This document shows positions 21,890 through 32,958 of a stretch of DNA of 64,000 nucleotides, piece by piece. Under the pieces are notes generated by a model. The model did not search any database. It saw only the letters and a list, made by a program, of their open reading frames with translations, and was not told where the DNA came from. Every line of letters begins with the position of its first letter. Position 1 is the stretch's first letter. The stretch is from positions 21,194,394-21,258,393 of the forward strand of contig CM037586.1 in NCBI GenBank assembly GCA_021018995.1, in the 5' to 3' direction. Source of the stretch: Chloranthus sessilifolius (lineage: Eukaryota > Streptophyta > Magnoliopsida > Chloranthales > Chloranthaceae). The translations under genes and the position numbers were made by a program.

Positions 21890-22111
21890 GAGTCAGAATG
21901 TATCACCGCAAGCATGTTTGTGGATTTTAACGATACTTGTAATCCAATGTAAATTTTTGATCAAAGTATGACATAGATTTTTTTTTTTTTATACACACAT
22001 GACCATGATGATGTGTTTTGTAGAACCAAGGATCACTTGATATCATAAATTACCAATCGATCGGCATGTGCCAAAGGATCGGAACTTGAATAAGGATTAG
22101 AAAAATGACAG
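21890..22111 (+). other. Spacer after pol
   Basis: Non-coding, with a T-run near 21980-21990. In most Tekay-type elements the PPT and 3' LTR would follow within a few hundred bases; here 2.9 kb of extra sequence intervenes. Confidence 0.6.
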
Positions 22112-22713
22112 AGTGAAATTTTGATTAATCGATCTTGGTTTCGATTAATCAATTTAGGTTTTTGATTAATCGAATTTAGGGTTCGATTAATCGAACAAAT
22201 TGAGAATTTTAGAAGAACTTAGAGGGATTTTATGAAATTTCGATTAATCGAGGAGGAATTCGATTAATCGATTTATGGTTTCGATTAATCGAACTGGAAG
22301 TTCAATTAGTCGATTAACTTAAGGAAATTAGAAAATTTGAAGTATGAGAAATGATTTTGATTAATCGAAGTGAAATTCGATTAATCGATTTGAGATTTCG
22401 ATTAATCGAATCATAGTTTGACTAATCGAGTAACTTAAAGAATCCTAAAAATTTTGGAAGGGACTGCACGATTTCGATTAATCGAAGTGAATTTCGATTA
22501 ATCGATTTTGGAATTTCGATTAATCGACTGGCTCGCGCCAGTGAGCTCTAAAACTTGAAAAATTTAACGGATACAATTTCGATTAATCGAAATGGTTTCG
22601 ATTAATCGATTTTGAGTTTCGACTAATCAATTTTGGAAATCGATTAATTGATTTTGCGCGGCTTGACCTAGTTTTGAATCTCGATTAATCGAGATTAGAT
22701 TTCGATTAATCGA
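22112..22713 (+). repeat. Internal CGATTAATCGA palindrome array
   Basis: About 20 copies of (T)CGATTAATCGA or one-base variants in ~600 bp, same motif as in the LTRs but with different linkers. It ends ~10 bp before the internal TATA box and includes 'ctggctcgcgccagtgag'. Its place relative to a TATA box parallels the LTR arrangement. Confidence 0.9.
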
Positions 22714-22722
22714 ATCTAAGCC

Positions 22723-22734
22723 TATATATATAAA
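22723..22734 (+). promoter_or_regulatory. Internal TATA box upstream of the extra ORF
   Basis: TATATATATAAA lies ~230 bp before the ATG at 22961. The leader between is CT-rich ('tcttcttctccttctcc', 'ctctagggttt'), as in plant 5' UTRs. A possible donor 'ACG|GTAAAT' at about 22891 could mark a leader intron. No expression data exist here. Confidence 0.55.
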
Positions 22735-22960
22735 TTTGGGGATTTTGCTCCCCATTTGAAATCATTTGGGTTTTTGTGTTTTAGACGCCATTTCTTCTTC
22801 TCCTTCTCCAACCAACCGAGCACTCTAGGGTTTGCATTTTCCGTCAATTTTCGGATCGGATTCAAGTACCATTGCATCCAAAACCCACGGTAAATCCTAA
22901 ATTTGTGTTTTTTTTCAAATTGAGTTAGAGAAACCCTAGTTTTCTTGAATTTTCACCAAA

Positions 22961-24458
22961 ATGCCGCCGAAAACCTGATTGTCTTCGGCAAGGGTGACCT
23001 CTAAACTCCCGGTTCGGCGTAAGAACGCCGCACCACCACCCCCCTTCACCGGTGAGGACTCCATCACCGTCGGCATCGGTGACCACCTCCGGTTCGACGA
23101 GCGCGTCTTCACGTAAATCTACCCCCATGCCGCTACCACCCACTAACGTACTACAACCCAATGAGTGGTGGGAGGCGAAGACCTTTGAGGTCGAGTATAA
23201 TATCGATCCAACCCTCTTTACGAACCCTGATGTACCGGGCGAGACCCAATGGGCTCGCAACTACCTCCGAAATGCCGGTCTCGGAAACCTTCTCAAACCA
23301 ATCCGGGGTTCCTACTACCCTAGGTTAGTTAGATTGTTTTACCAAGGGCTTGTAGATGGCCCTACCGACGACGTGATTAAGACCATCATAGAGGGTCAGG
23401 AGTACATAATCACCCGTCGCCACATACACGAGGTACTCGAGTGTTACCTCGATTTCACCCCAGAGACCACCCTCTTCCCACCCTTTGAAGAGGAAGTTAA
23501 ATTTGAAGAGATTATGACCCGCATGACTAACGGGAAAAAGGGGTTGGGATCCTTCATCAAGAGGGTCGACCTTCCCCACTACATGTGGATGCTTGATTCC
23601 ATCATCAAGTGTAACCTCTACCCATTGCGCCACGACACCGAGTGGATAGAGATGGTGCAGCAGGCACTATATGCGGCTTTTTGTGGCCGTTGGTTCGACG
23701 CAACCATGCTCATCCTAGAAGGGATGAGATACATAAAAGGTAAATTGATGAAGGGAAACTTGAGGCCCAAGGAGAAAATGCTGTATGCTCGGCTGATCTC
23801 GAGCATGTTGGAGTGTTACTCCAACGCTCTCGAGTATGCGGTATCGCCCCACGGGGTGCGGGCACGGACCGAGTGAAGACGTTTTTGAAGTCTTCATGGA
23901 GCCGTAGCTATAACTTGTTGAAGCGGACCCTACCAGTTCCGGGTTCGATTTCAGCAGCAGCAGCAGCGGTAGTAGCACCACCACCACCCCCACCACCACA
24001 TCAGGACCCACCCGTGGGTGGGGCACACCTGGTTGAGACATCAGCTGAGGGGGCGCCGTCCCATACCACCGTTTCACCTACACAAAGACACATGCGGCCA
24101 AATACACCATCATCCTCATCACCACGACGCAAACCATTCCGGTCCTACAGTCGAGGATGTGTTGGCACGCATGGAGGCCAACAACGAACGGATGAACCGG
24201 AGGATGGACTTCCTTATGTTCCATACCCTCCGCTACATCTACCCGTTGGACTACCAGCGGTATTTAGCTCAGGAGGAGGAGTGGACCACGGGACGGACTG
24301 CCTTCCATAGGGGTCCCGTCTTCCGTCCGACCACCGTGGCTATCGAGATGCCATGCCACCTCGGCCGCGAGCACCCTCAGAAGCCACCCGACCCACTGAG
24401 CTGCCGGTCAGAGCAGCCTGCTCCTACACCAGATCAGCCACCAGAGGGGATGACTTGA
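22961..24458 (+). pseudogene. Extra 3' ORF of element C, 'putative plant transposon protein'-like
   Basis: The ATG at 22961 starts a frame with an early TGA (22976). It shifts at the C-run near 23035 into the long frame that ends at 23876. That part holds 'NEWWEAKTFEVEYNIDPTLF', 'YYPRLVRLFYQGL', 'IEGQEYIITRRHIHEVLECY' and 'LDSIIKCNLYPLRHD', which resembles the plant domain often annotated 'putative plant transposon protein', found in many gypsy-associated ORFs. After a shift come a Pro/Ala/Ser-rich hinge (~23940-24010) and a C-terminal coiled-coil-like module ('TVEDVLARMEANNERM', about 24150-24290), ending at 24458. About 490 codons in all. Function unknown; chromoviruses usually lack such an ORF. 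Confidence 0.7.
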
Positions 24459-24734
24459 CACCGAGACAAGGATCTTTTTGTATTACCCATTTTGGGAGTT
24501 TTGATGTAATTCAAAAGCTGTAAACAACAACTGTAATTTTTGGAAATATAATGAAATATAGAAACAATTTTCTATATTTATGATCATTGTTTTTCTTACA
24601 TTCTGTCATGTGTCGTCGTTTTCTTACATTCTGTAATGGTTTTGTAAATTTTCTAGTGCAATTATTCTTATGCTTTGTGTTGTGTCCGTGCTCTGTTGTG
24701 TTAAACAACTGGTCTACCTCACCCAAGAGTGTGT

Positions 24735-24808
24735 GGGGGGGGGGGGGGCAAACCAGACCGACGCCCTTGGATTATTTTCGGGGACGAAAATTTCCAAGGT
24801 GGGGAGGA
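24735..24808 (+). other. 14-G run and polypurine tract of element C
   Basis: G runs from 24735 to 24748. Immediately before the 3' LTR is the purine-rich AAGGTGGGGAGGA, typical of chromoviruses ('...gaaaatttccaaggtggggagga' then TGTAATATCC). Confidence 0.75.
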
Positions 24809-27297
24809 TGTAATATCCTAAAAATTCTGAGTTAAACAGTGACCTCGGGATCCGTGCCCGACTGGTTATAGGTTTGACCATGTAAGAGTTCACAAGTTAA
24901 CGTAGGATAAGATGAACGGATGAGATGTGAGAATTTAAGTAACTGTGTGGAATGTGACAAAATCTGGAGCCACATACACCTACTTCTGATGTATGTGCTC
25001 AACACACGGGTTGAATGAGAAATAAAAGGGTTTAATAGCCCTAGTTCTTTTGTTTGGTTGTTGAGAGAGAGTAAAGAAGAGAGAGAGAGAGAGAGAAGGA
25101 GAGCATAGTTAATGCAAGGAGTAATGGTGGGTGTTTGGAAGGGGGATTCAAGCATTTAAAAGGCCGATTCGACACGAAGGATCCGTTCAAGCCAAAGCTA
25201 GAACCCTAGCCTTTCCAACCCCTTTGACCTAATCAATTTGAGATTGATTGAAGGTAAAATTTTATAAATTAAATGCATAGGTTATAGAAGTTTAAATTCA
25301 GTCAAGAATATTTAAAATGATAGATTAAGTACTTAGAAAAATAAAGGAAAAAGAGTAGGAAAAAGATTTGGAAGAACAGCCCAAAGGGGGGCTGAATCTG
25401 GCCAAATCGATTAATTGAAATCAGGTTTCGATTAATCGATTTTCGCCAAAAAGTTGAAAAGCCAAAGAACCCGAATTCGATTAATCGAACTGAGTTTCGA
25501 TTAATCGACTTTGAATTTCGATTAATCGATTTTGGTATCGATTAATTGACTGGGAACCTCCAGTGGCTGGAGGAAAGTGACCTAGGGAAATCGACTAGTC
25601 GAAATGGGATTTCAATTAATCGATTTCGAATTTCGATTAATCGATTTGAGATCGATTAATCGATTTCGGGAATTCGATTACTCGAATTGAGAATCGAATT
25701 GATAGAGTAGAGAATTTTCGAGTAATCGATATGAGATTCGATTAATCGAATGGGGATCTCGATTAATCGATTTTGGGAATTGATTAATCGATTTTGAATT
25801 TCGATTAATCGATTTTGGGAATCGATTAATCGAATCAGTTTCGATTAATCGATTTTGGAGTTCGATTAATCGACTGACTTAAAATTTGTTGACTTTTTAG
25901 TTTGACTTCAAGATTCTCGGGGGGTCTTGGACCTTCCTTATTGCACCTTTAATGATGTGTTGCATGTGTTATGTTGTATCATAGATGGTATGTATGATCA
26001 TGGGCACAAGGAGCCACGTGAGACCTTGATGCGTGATTTATCAGAGATTTGAGGTAGGGAACACCTTGAACATGTACTTTAATTTGCAAGAGCATGTATG
26101 TAGTGATATAGAATCAAATTGAAAACTGTTTTATTGCTTAAAGTTTTGTGAAAAGTATGTGTGAGTGACACCAATAAGAGTATATAATGATGAGCCATCC
26201 CCAGGGGATGAGGAAGTGATTTAATAAGAGCATCAGGTGTGATGCAAGTGAATAGATACATCCCAGGGATGTATCTAGGATTGAATAATGTCTGATAGGG
26301 CCTAACTGATATAAGATACCACACTTATACGGTGAATAACTATATATAAAGCACTTGATATTTTTGTTATTTGAGGTTTGTGCAAACGTAAGCGGCAAAG
26401 GCGGAGGCATATCCGTATACGATAGCACACACACCCTGTGGGTTGAATTGAGATAAGTTGAAACCCCGCCACCGATCCCCAGGGGAAAGGGGCCTGGGTA
26501 CTAATTATATTCTCAGGGAATACGTTTAAAACTGTCTATATAGATGACGATGAAGGGTATCTCATCGGGGCTCGATGCTATATTGCTCGGGGATTACTTA
26601 AGTTGAAAGGTTAAGTTTTGCTTTAGGCCTAGTCAGTATCATTCATGAGTAATTAAAAGATAAGTGTAAACTATCAGTAAAATGTGATGCTTTTCAACTG
26701 TTTTTCTCAGTAATTACATAGATACATCATGCATGACATATCATGGAATATATGTGAGTTTTAATTTATATGTTCACTGTGTTTTGTTCCCTATTGAGCT
26801 ATGACGTAACTCACCCTTTAGACTATACGTCGCAGGTCCACTATTAGCAGCTGTTGAGGCTTCAGGGGACGTTGACCCTGGTGAGTCGGACCTTGCGCCT
26901 GGTGACGAGTTGGAGCCGCCGCCAGAGGACTTCTTCTAGAGGACTCCGTTGTGCACCTTTGAGAGTTTTGTGAGCGTATTTGGTACGGCTTGGTATGTCA
27001 AGCCTTATTTTTGATTAAACAATGTAATTAAATGTTGGGATTATTCTTTTGGGCGAACCGTCCTTGATGATCAGCTATTGTCGATGGTTCGGGCCGGTTC
27101 TCCATTCATGCAGAGGCATGAAGGTAGAATTGTCTTTTGAGTAATATTTAAATGGTGATTTATTTCGCAGTCCTATTTATTGTTCTTTCCATTAGTGTTG
27201 CTTGATATACCAGTGTTCCGTGCGTAGTCAAGGGGCACGGTCAAGATGATTGTGCTGATGGCACGGGTTTCGGGGTGTAAAAATCTGGGCTGTCACA
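24809..27297 (+). repeat. 3' LTR of element C
   Basis: 2489 bp, same ends as the 5' LTR. The CGATTAATCGA array is at 25405-25876. The ACGT-rich block of the 5' LTR is missing (near 26380), and the ACACCCC and TGTATTCCC hairpins are decayed here. Confidence 0.95.
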
Positions 27298-28675
27298 AAA
27301 TATAATTCAAATACGATCAATTTATCACATTCCGAACGATTATATCAAAGTATCTATGAAAAATCAAATAAAAATGTAATTGTGTGTGAAGTTTTCCCCA
27401 CCTTTGTTCACGAGACATGCAAAATGATACAACTTTCCCATATAAGCATTCTCGATTCTCATCCTACATTACATTTATGATGATGCATTAAGGATTGATC
27501 TTAATTTGTAACAACTTCGATGAATCTAAGTGTTTTCTCAAAATCGAAGCAGAAATGGGCAAGTTCATGCTAACTTAGAATTTGACCCAACTTCCTCCTA
27601 AATTTTAACCTTTAAAAATTTAGATTTATAAAATTATTAATTTACAAATATTGTAGATCTTGTTGTCCTCTTTCCAACGCCATAAGAATTGTGTCAATCG
27701 GAGTTCGGAATAGAAAGTTACGGCCAAAATACCGAGGCAGTGTCGGCAAGCTTATTCAAAATCGAACGATCGATTTCCAAATCCAATCGATCGATTTACA
27801 AAACCGATCGATCGATTTCCAAAATCAATTGATCAATTTCTCCAAAAAAATTTCACTTTTCTATTCTATACAATCTGATCGATCGATTTCTAAATTGATC
27901 GATCAGTTTTGACAATTTTAGAAACCCTTCGGGCTTCTTCCTTGGTCTATTTTTCTCCCAAAATTCACCCGATTCAAACCAAATTCAATGCACATACTCA
28001 AGGCAAAATAAACACTTATTTTTAATCTTTAAAAATAAGATCTCTTACCTTTCTAACTCGTGAGATAGTCACGTATTTTGAGCGGAAATTGAGCGTCGGC
28101 TGTTGCACGTGAAACAGGTTGAGAGCCCAACCTTTCGCGCTTGTATCGGACTTGATCCTAGCTTAAACTCCTCTCACAATGCACGACAAAACTCTTGCGA
28201 GATCCACCGACTTTAAGACTTCGAAATACCCAAATCAAAAGAGGATTTGAAGGAATAAATCCTTCATTTCTTTATAGATCTTTGTCGCTTTGGAACTCAG
28301 CGACTTCTAGCGGCACACACACCAACACGAAGTTAATACCTCAAAGTTTAACGGAGCCGATCCGAGTTTTGGATGTCCATGGTTCGATTTCCTCAAGTTT
28401 CTCTCTCTTCCTCTCTCTCTCTCTAGAAACCCAAACCTTAAGAAATTTCAAATCGGTTGAAACTTCTTTGAGAAGTTTGCTTATAAAATAAACTTTTGCT
28501 TCCATGTGAAGCATATACACCCATTTGGGTGTTAGTTCTTATCCAAAGAACTTAGTTTCCGCGTGAAACGGATACACCTAAGTAAGGTGTTATTTATTAT
28601 ACAAAATAATCTTTGATTTGGAGTGGAGCTTGCACACCCGAACCACTGGTCACACGGGGCACGGTGTTAAGCCAA
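27298..28675 (-). repeat. LTR E1, main part
   Basis: Matches 34555-35870 of LTR2 base for base at most positions. It contains the TCGATCGATCGA array (27760-27910), with CG sites largely intact here, and a CT microsatellite (28403-28425). On the minus strand it reads like a chromovirus LTR with '...ctccgattgacacaattctt' and '...aggtggggaaaacttc'. Confidence 0.85.
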
Positions 28676-30713
28676 ACCCTGTTTGATAGCAATGAAACTC
28701 CAAAGAGGAAATGAAATCAATTTCTTAGTTGATTTCCTACGAAATGATTTCCTCTAGAAATGGACTTTCCACTGTTTGATTAGTGTTTTTGATAAATGAA
28801 TTTCGTTGAAAATTAATTTCTCTTGTTTGATTAGTATCTTTGAAAAGGAGTTTTTAAGTTTTGATCATTTGTTATTAAAATCATAATTAAAGTCAAATAT
28901 TAACCAATAATTTTTTTAATGATATTCTATTACATTACAAATTAATACCATAGTAATCACTATTTATTACTAAGTTATATAAGTCAGAGTTTTAAAAGTC
29001 AAACTCACATAAAAAGTCAAAATTTGACCAAACTTAAAATTTTGATAAAAGAATATGTAAAGCTAAATAACAAAGTTGTAAATGCTAATATCTAATATAC
29101 GTTGAAATGAAATTAAATCTTTATAAAAGTCAAAATTTGACCAAAATTTCAACTTTGACCAAGAGAAAAATTTTCAATGTACCAACATGTTATAAAAGTT
29201 CAACTGTAAATTAATATAACAGTATTCGTATACATCGTTAGGTTACACTAGTCAAAATTTGATCAAATAACCACTTCTAATAAAAGTCAAACTTTGATCA
29301 AACGAATAAATAAAAAAAAAAAAATGTATTATAAGGTACATGTTGAAACAAAATTCAATTTTTAAACTTGAAAGAAAATTCAAGTTTAAAAAAAAGTCAA
29401 ACTGTGACCAATCTTTTTAACTTTGACCAACAAAAAATTCGACAATCTACCACCAACCTACAAATTAACATAACGTAGTTGTATCCATCACTAGGTTACA
29501 CTAGTAAAAAATTTGACTAAATATCAACTTTTAAAAAATTCAAATTTTGACCAAATGGAAAAAAAAGTAAAATAAAATTTGATAATGTACTACAAAGTAA
29601 TAAATAAATAAAATGATAATCTCATTGGGGATATAGAAGTTCAAAAAAATCAAATTGTGTTAAAAAGTCAAAGTTTGACCAAATATCAAACTTTGACTGA
29701 TAAAAAATTTCATTACCAAAATACAAATAACAATAGTAATAATCACTATATACTGTCAAGATACACTTCTCAAATTTTGACTAAAGTCAAAATTTGAATA
29801 AAAGTCAAATTTTGATTAAAAGTCAAATTTTGACTAATAAAAATGAGGTAATATATTTTTAAATTATAAATTAAAATAATGATAGATATTTTTAATTATA
29901 ATATTTCACTAATAAAAATTTATAACATTTTATAGAAAATCAAACTTTGACCAAGAAAAATTGCACTGATATGGTATAAATTTATGTAGTAGTAGATCTA
30001 TAAGCAAGTTTCGAGTTTGACTAAAAATAAATTTGACCAAAAGTCAAAGTTTGACTAAAGGTCAAAGTATTGACTAATAGAATTGAGAATCTAGTATCAA
30101 ATTATATATAAACAAATAGTTTCCTTTTTTCGCCATCAAATTATTAGAGTCAATTTAGTAAAAAGTAAAATTTTAATTAAAAGTCAAAGTTTGACCTTAA
30201 AGTCAACCTTTGACCCCTAAAAATTTGATAATATATTACTAACTTACACTTATTATCATGTTTTGGTAGTCAAAGTTTGATCAAAAGTCAAATAAATCCA
30301 ATTAAAGTTTGATTAAAATTCAAACTTTGACCAATGTCAAATATTAGCTGAAAAAAGTATGATGTAGATAATGTGGTCGTCATAGTGATTGTGCTGGTAT
30401 GAAGGTCATAGAAATTAAATTTACTTTTTAATAGTAAAAAAATAATTTTTTTTTACTTTTAGGTTTTTTACAAGTAACTTTAGATTTGCAATGACAAAAA
30501 ATTATTATTTTGTTAGTAGGAAACTCAATTTCAGCCACTTAATAGGTTGAAATGGTTTTCTCCTAAAATGATTTGGTGTATGGAAATTCAATTTCCATGC
30601 AGGGCCGACTTAATTTCATTTCCATCTCCTTAAATAGTTATCAAACAACAACAATTAGAAACTAAATTTCATTTCCACTATGAAATTATATTTCCATGTT
30701 ATCAAACAAGGCC
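28676..30713. mobile_element. Non-autonomous hAT-like DNA transposon, 2038 bp
   Basis: It interrupts LTR E1 exactly where LTR2 is continuous. TAAGCCAA flanks it at 28668-28675 and 30714-30721 (8 bp, as in hAT). Its ends are inverted: ACCCTGTTTGATAGCAA and, on the other strand, GGCCTTGTTTGATAACAT. TGTTTGAT recurs near both ends (28680, 28770, 28825; complement near 30640 and 30700), like subterminal transposase sites. No transposase frame is present. A TAA-flanked Harbinger element is a less good reading of the same ends. Confidence 0.78.
28891..30345. repeat. Dense TTGAC/GTCAA (W-box core) palindromes inside the transposon
   Basis: I count by eye nearly 40 TTGAC or GTCAA cores in 1.45 kb. 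Many are paired as GTCAAA-n-TTTGACC or GTCAAAGTTTGAC. The units are irregularly spaced and divergent. TTGAC(C/T) is the WRKY-factor W-box core; an old degenerate satellite or transposase-binding array is also possible. Confidence 0.75.
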
Positions 30714-30886
30714 TAAGCCAATACACCATGGTGTATGAGCTTTAGTCCAAAAGTCTTACATGAGACTCAAACGGACCCGAAATGATCTCATTTGAAAAAT
30801 TCGAAACGATGATGTGTTTCTTAACAGACACGCACCTGATCAGGACCTATGGGTTCGAAAATTTGGGTATTTGTCACTTCTTCACA
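30714..30886 (-). repeat. LTR E1, outer part, start deleted
   Basis: Continues LTR2 positions about 35870-36037 after the transposon. At 30886/30887 the sequence jumps to what stands at 36718 in the other copy, so ~680 bp carrying the LTR start and PPT are deleted here. Confidence 0.8.
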
Positions 30887-31592
30887 CATTATGATACCAT
30901 TGTCTCACTAACACGTACCACAACTAATTTCACCACTTAAAATAGATCCCACAATAGTTTGTCTCAATACTTTATGTGACCTTATCATCCTGCACACAGA
31001 ACAGTTCACCCTACATATCCACAACTAATGTTAACACATTTATCCACAACTAATTATCATATCTATCTTGCAAATCCACCATAGCATATCCTATATATCC
31101 ACAACTACATAAGCCGACTTTATCCATAACGGATTTATCAAAAAGGGTTTTAAGAAACCCATTCTCATACATACCCATAATTCATTCACCAATGTGAATA
31201 TTAAAGTTTCATTGCCCTGTAACAAATACATCTCAACACACATTACGAAACTCATTTACCTCACATCGCATATTCACCATTGTGAATAATGAAGTTCTTT
31301 AATCCTGCAATAAAAATGCATATATACATCCAAACATCCATCAAACCATGTCATTCAAAATTTTGCCAATGTCATATTCATCCAAAATTTATACTCCATA
31401 AGAAATGTATCAATCCATTCCATATACATAAAAAAAAAATCTCATCCATTCACCAATCATCCCATCAAACCCATATATCATAATTATACATCCATAAATC
31501 AAAACTCTAAACGTTGATAAAATTTACAATAATTACATTATAAAATATATCATAAGTTTCAAAATATGCATCTCCCTACCACAAAAGCTAAG
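30887..31592 (-). other. Non-coding internal region of element E (first unit)
   Basis: Matches 36718-37450 closely ('cattatgataccat(t/c)gtctcactaac' etc.). There is no open frame. On the minus strand it lies between the end of gag and the 3' LTR, with no trace of pol. Confidence 0.7.
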
Positions 31593-32762
31593 TCATAAGC
31601 TATCTATCACAACCCTTGAGTAGATGCCTGTCTTATTCCCCTTATTTGCTTTAGGGCAATCCTTTATCTGATGTCCTGTGCGGCCACACTTTAAGCAAGC
31701 GCCTATGACCCACCAACACTCTACCGTCCTGTGTTGTCCTCCATATCGTGAGCATGGTTCAACCGGTGTGGATGAAGCAGTGCATGTTGTTTGTTGCACT
31801 ATCGATGCTCTAGTCAGAGGAAGGTCCGACTGAGTGGGCTGATGAGGTGCCGACATCAATAGTCTCAGCGTCACAGGCGTAGATGTCACCGGCCTTGAAT
31901 ACGTAGCCCGAGTATGTTGAGAGGGTGCTAGTATTAAGAGACTCGATTTTTGGTTCGTTGGCTCATGTGTATTTGACCGCACCTGACTTTCTTTGCCTTT
32001 GTTCTGCCGATCTTTTCTTTTATACATATCCTCAATATCGTTTTCTTTAACCAGAGCCTTACCCATCATAGCTCCATATGTTTCTAATTCTAACACAAAT
32101 TCTATCACGTATGTTCGACCTTAAGCCGCGTTTGAACGTATTGGCCTTTATTAGATCTGTGGCCACATATTCTCGGGCAAACCTTGACAACCTTGTAAAC
32201 TCCGTCCTATACTCTCGTACCAACATTCCCCCTTGTTCAAAATTCATAAACTTCGCCGCCATCTAACTTCTCACTTGCTTGGGAAAGTATTCCTTGTTGA
32301 ATACTTCAACAAATTCTTCCCAAGTCCATAACCCACCAGGGTTATCCTGCTCTTTGGTTCTTAATACCGACTTTCACCATGGGTCGACTTCACCTTTTAA
32401 CTGAAAAGAAGCCAAACTTACTTTTTCCTCCTCAGTATATGGCAATCGTTGAAGACGCTTCTCTATCCGATTCAACCATTTCTTCGCTTCAAGTGGATCA
32501 GTCTGATCGTAAAAACTAGGAGGACTCATCCTCCTAAACTCTACAAATACTAATAGAGGAGGTGGAAGCGACTGCTGATGATTATTTGTATTATTGGTAG
32601 TCATCAACGCTGTCTGTTAGGCCATCATATTGGCCATGACTTCCATGGTCAGTGCCATTCTTTCTTCTCTTCCACCCTCTACCCTTACTGGGGTAGCAGT
32701 CACTTCCGTCATGAATCCTCTACCACCTGACCACCTCTCAGTCGTCTACCTCTACCAGACAT
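31593..32762 (-). pseudogene. gag: gag of element E
   Basis: On the minus strand the ATG at 32762 starts an Arg/Gly-rich N-terminus like that of element C gag, soon broken by a stop and shifts. The core follows in pieces: 'FRRMSPPSFYDQTDPLEAKK' and 'LKGEVDPW' (32607-32374), 'MNFEQGGMLVREYRTEFTRL' (32262-32059), and a tail with the CCHC knuckle CLKCGRTGHQIKDC (31680-31640). The frame closes 17 residues later and no protease or RT follows. It is related to C gag but clearly separate. Gag alone would need proteins from another element to move. Confidence 0.87.
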
Positions 32763-32942
32763 AATGATCTGTTACAATGAAACAAAAGTTTCAATTAACA
32801 ATTGATTACTATACTCGGATAGAACTCTTAGAATCTCACAGCCTATACTCTGATAGAATCTAATACCACATCTATGGACCTACAACCATATTCCCGCACC
32901 TATAGCTAGGGCTCTAAGTCTCCCATAAGACCTAAAGCCTAA

Positions 32943-32954
32943 GCTTTGATACCA
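32943..32954 (-). other. Primer-binding site of element E
   Basis: The minus strand reads TGGTATCAAAGC four bases after the LTR2 end, the same initiator-tRNA-Met-type site as in element C. Confidence 0.8.
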
Positions 32955-32958
32955 ACTA

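Larger units (their letters stand above)
14278..27297 (+). mobile_element. Element C: nearly complete Tekay/Del-like chromovirus, 13.0 kb
   Basis: LTRs at 14278-16826 and 24809-27297 begin TGTAATATCC and end CTGTCACA. Between them are a PBS, gag, protease, RT, RNase H, integrase with a chromodomain, then 2.9 kb holding a palindrome array, a TATA box, an extra ORF and a PPT. Order and chromodomain place it among chromoviruses; the LTR length and gag/RT style fit Tekay/Del. Several in-frame stops and one frameshift make it non-functional today. The LTRs are alike at most positions, so insertion is fairly recent compared with A, D and E. It sits inside an LTR of element E. Confidence 0.92.

Noticed and set aside
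28195-28491. 98-codon frame, repeated at 35431-35694
   Set aside because: Present in both E LTRs only because the LTRs are copies; Ser/Leu-rich translation of a CT microsatellite region on the strand opposite to the element.
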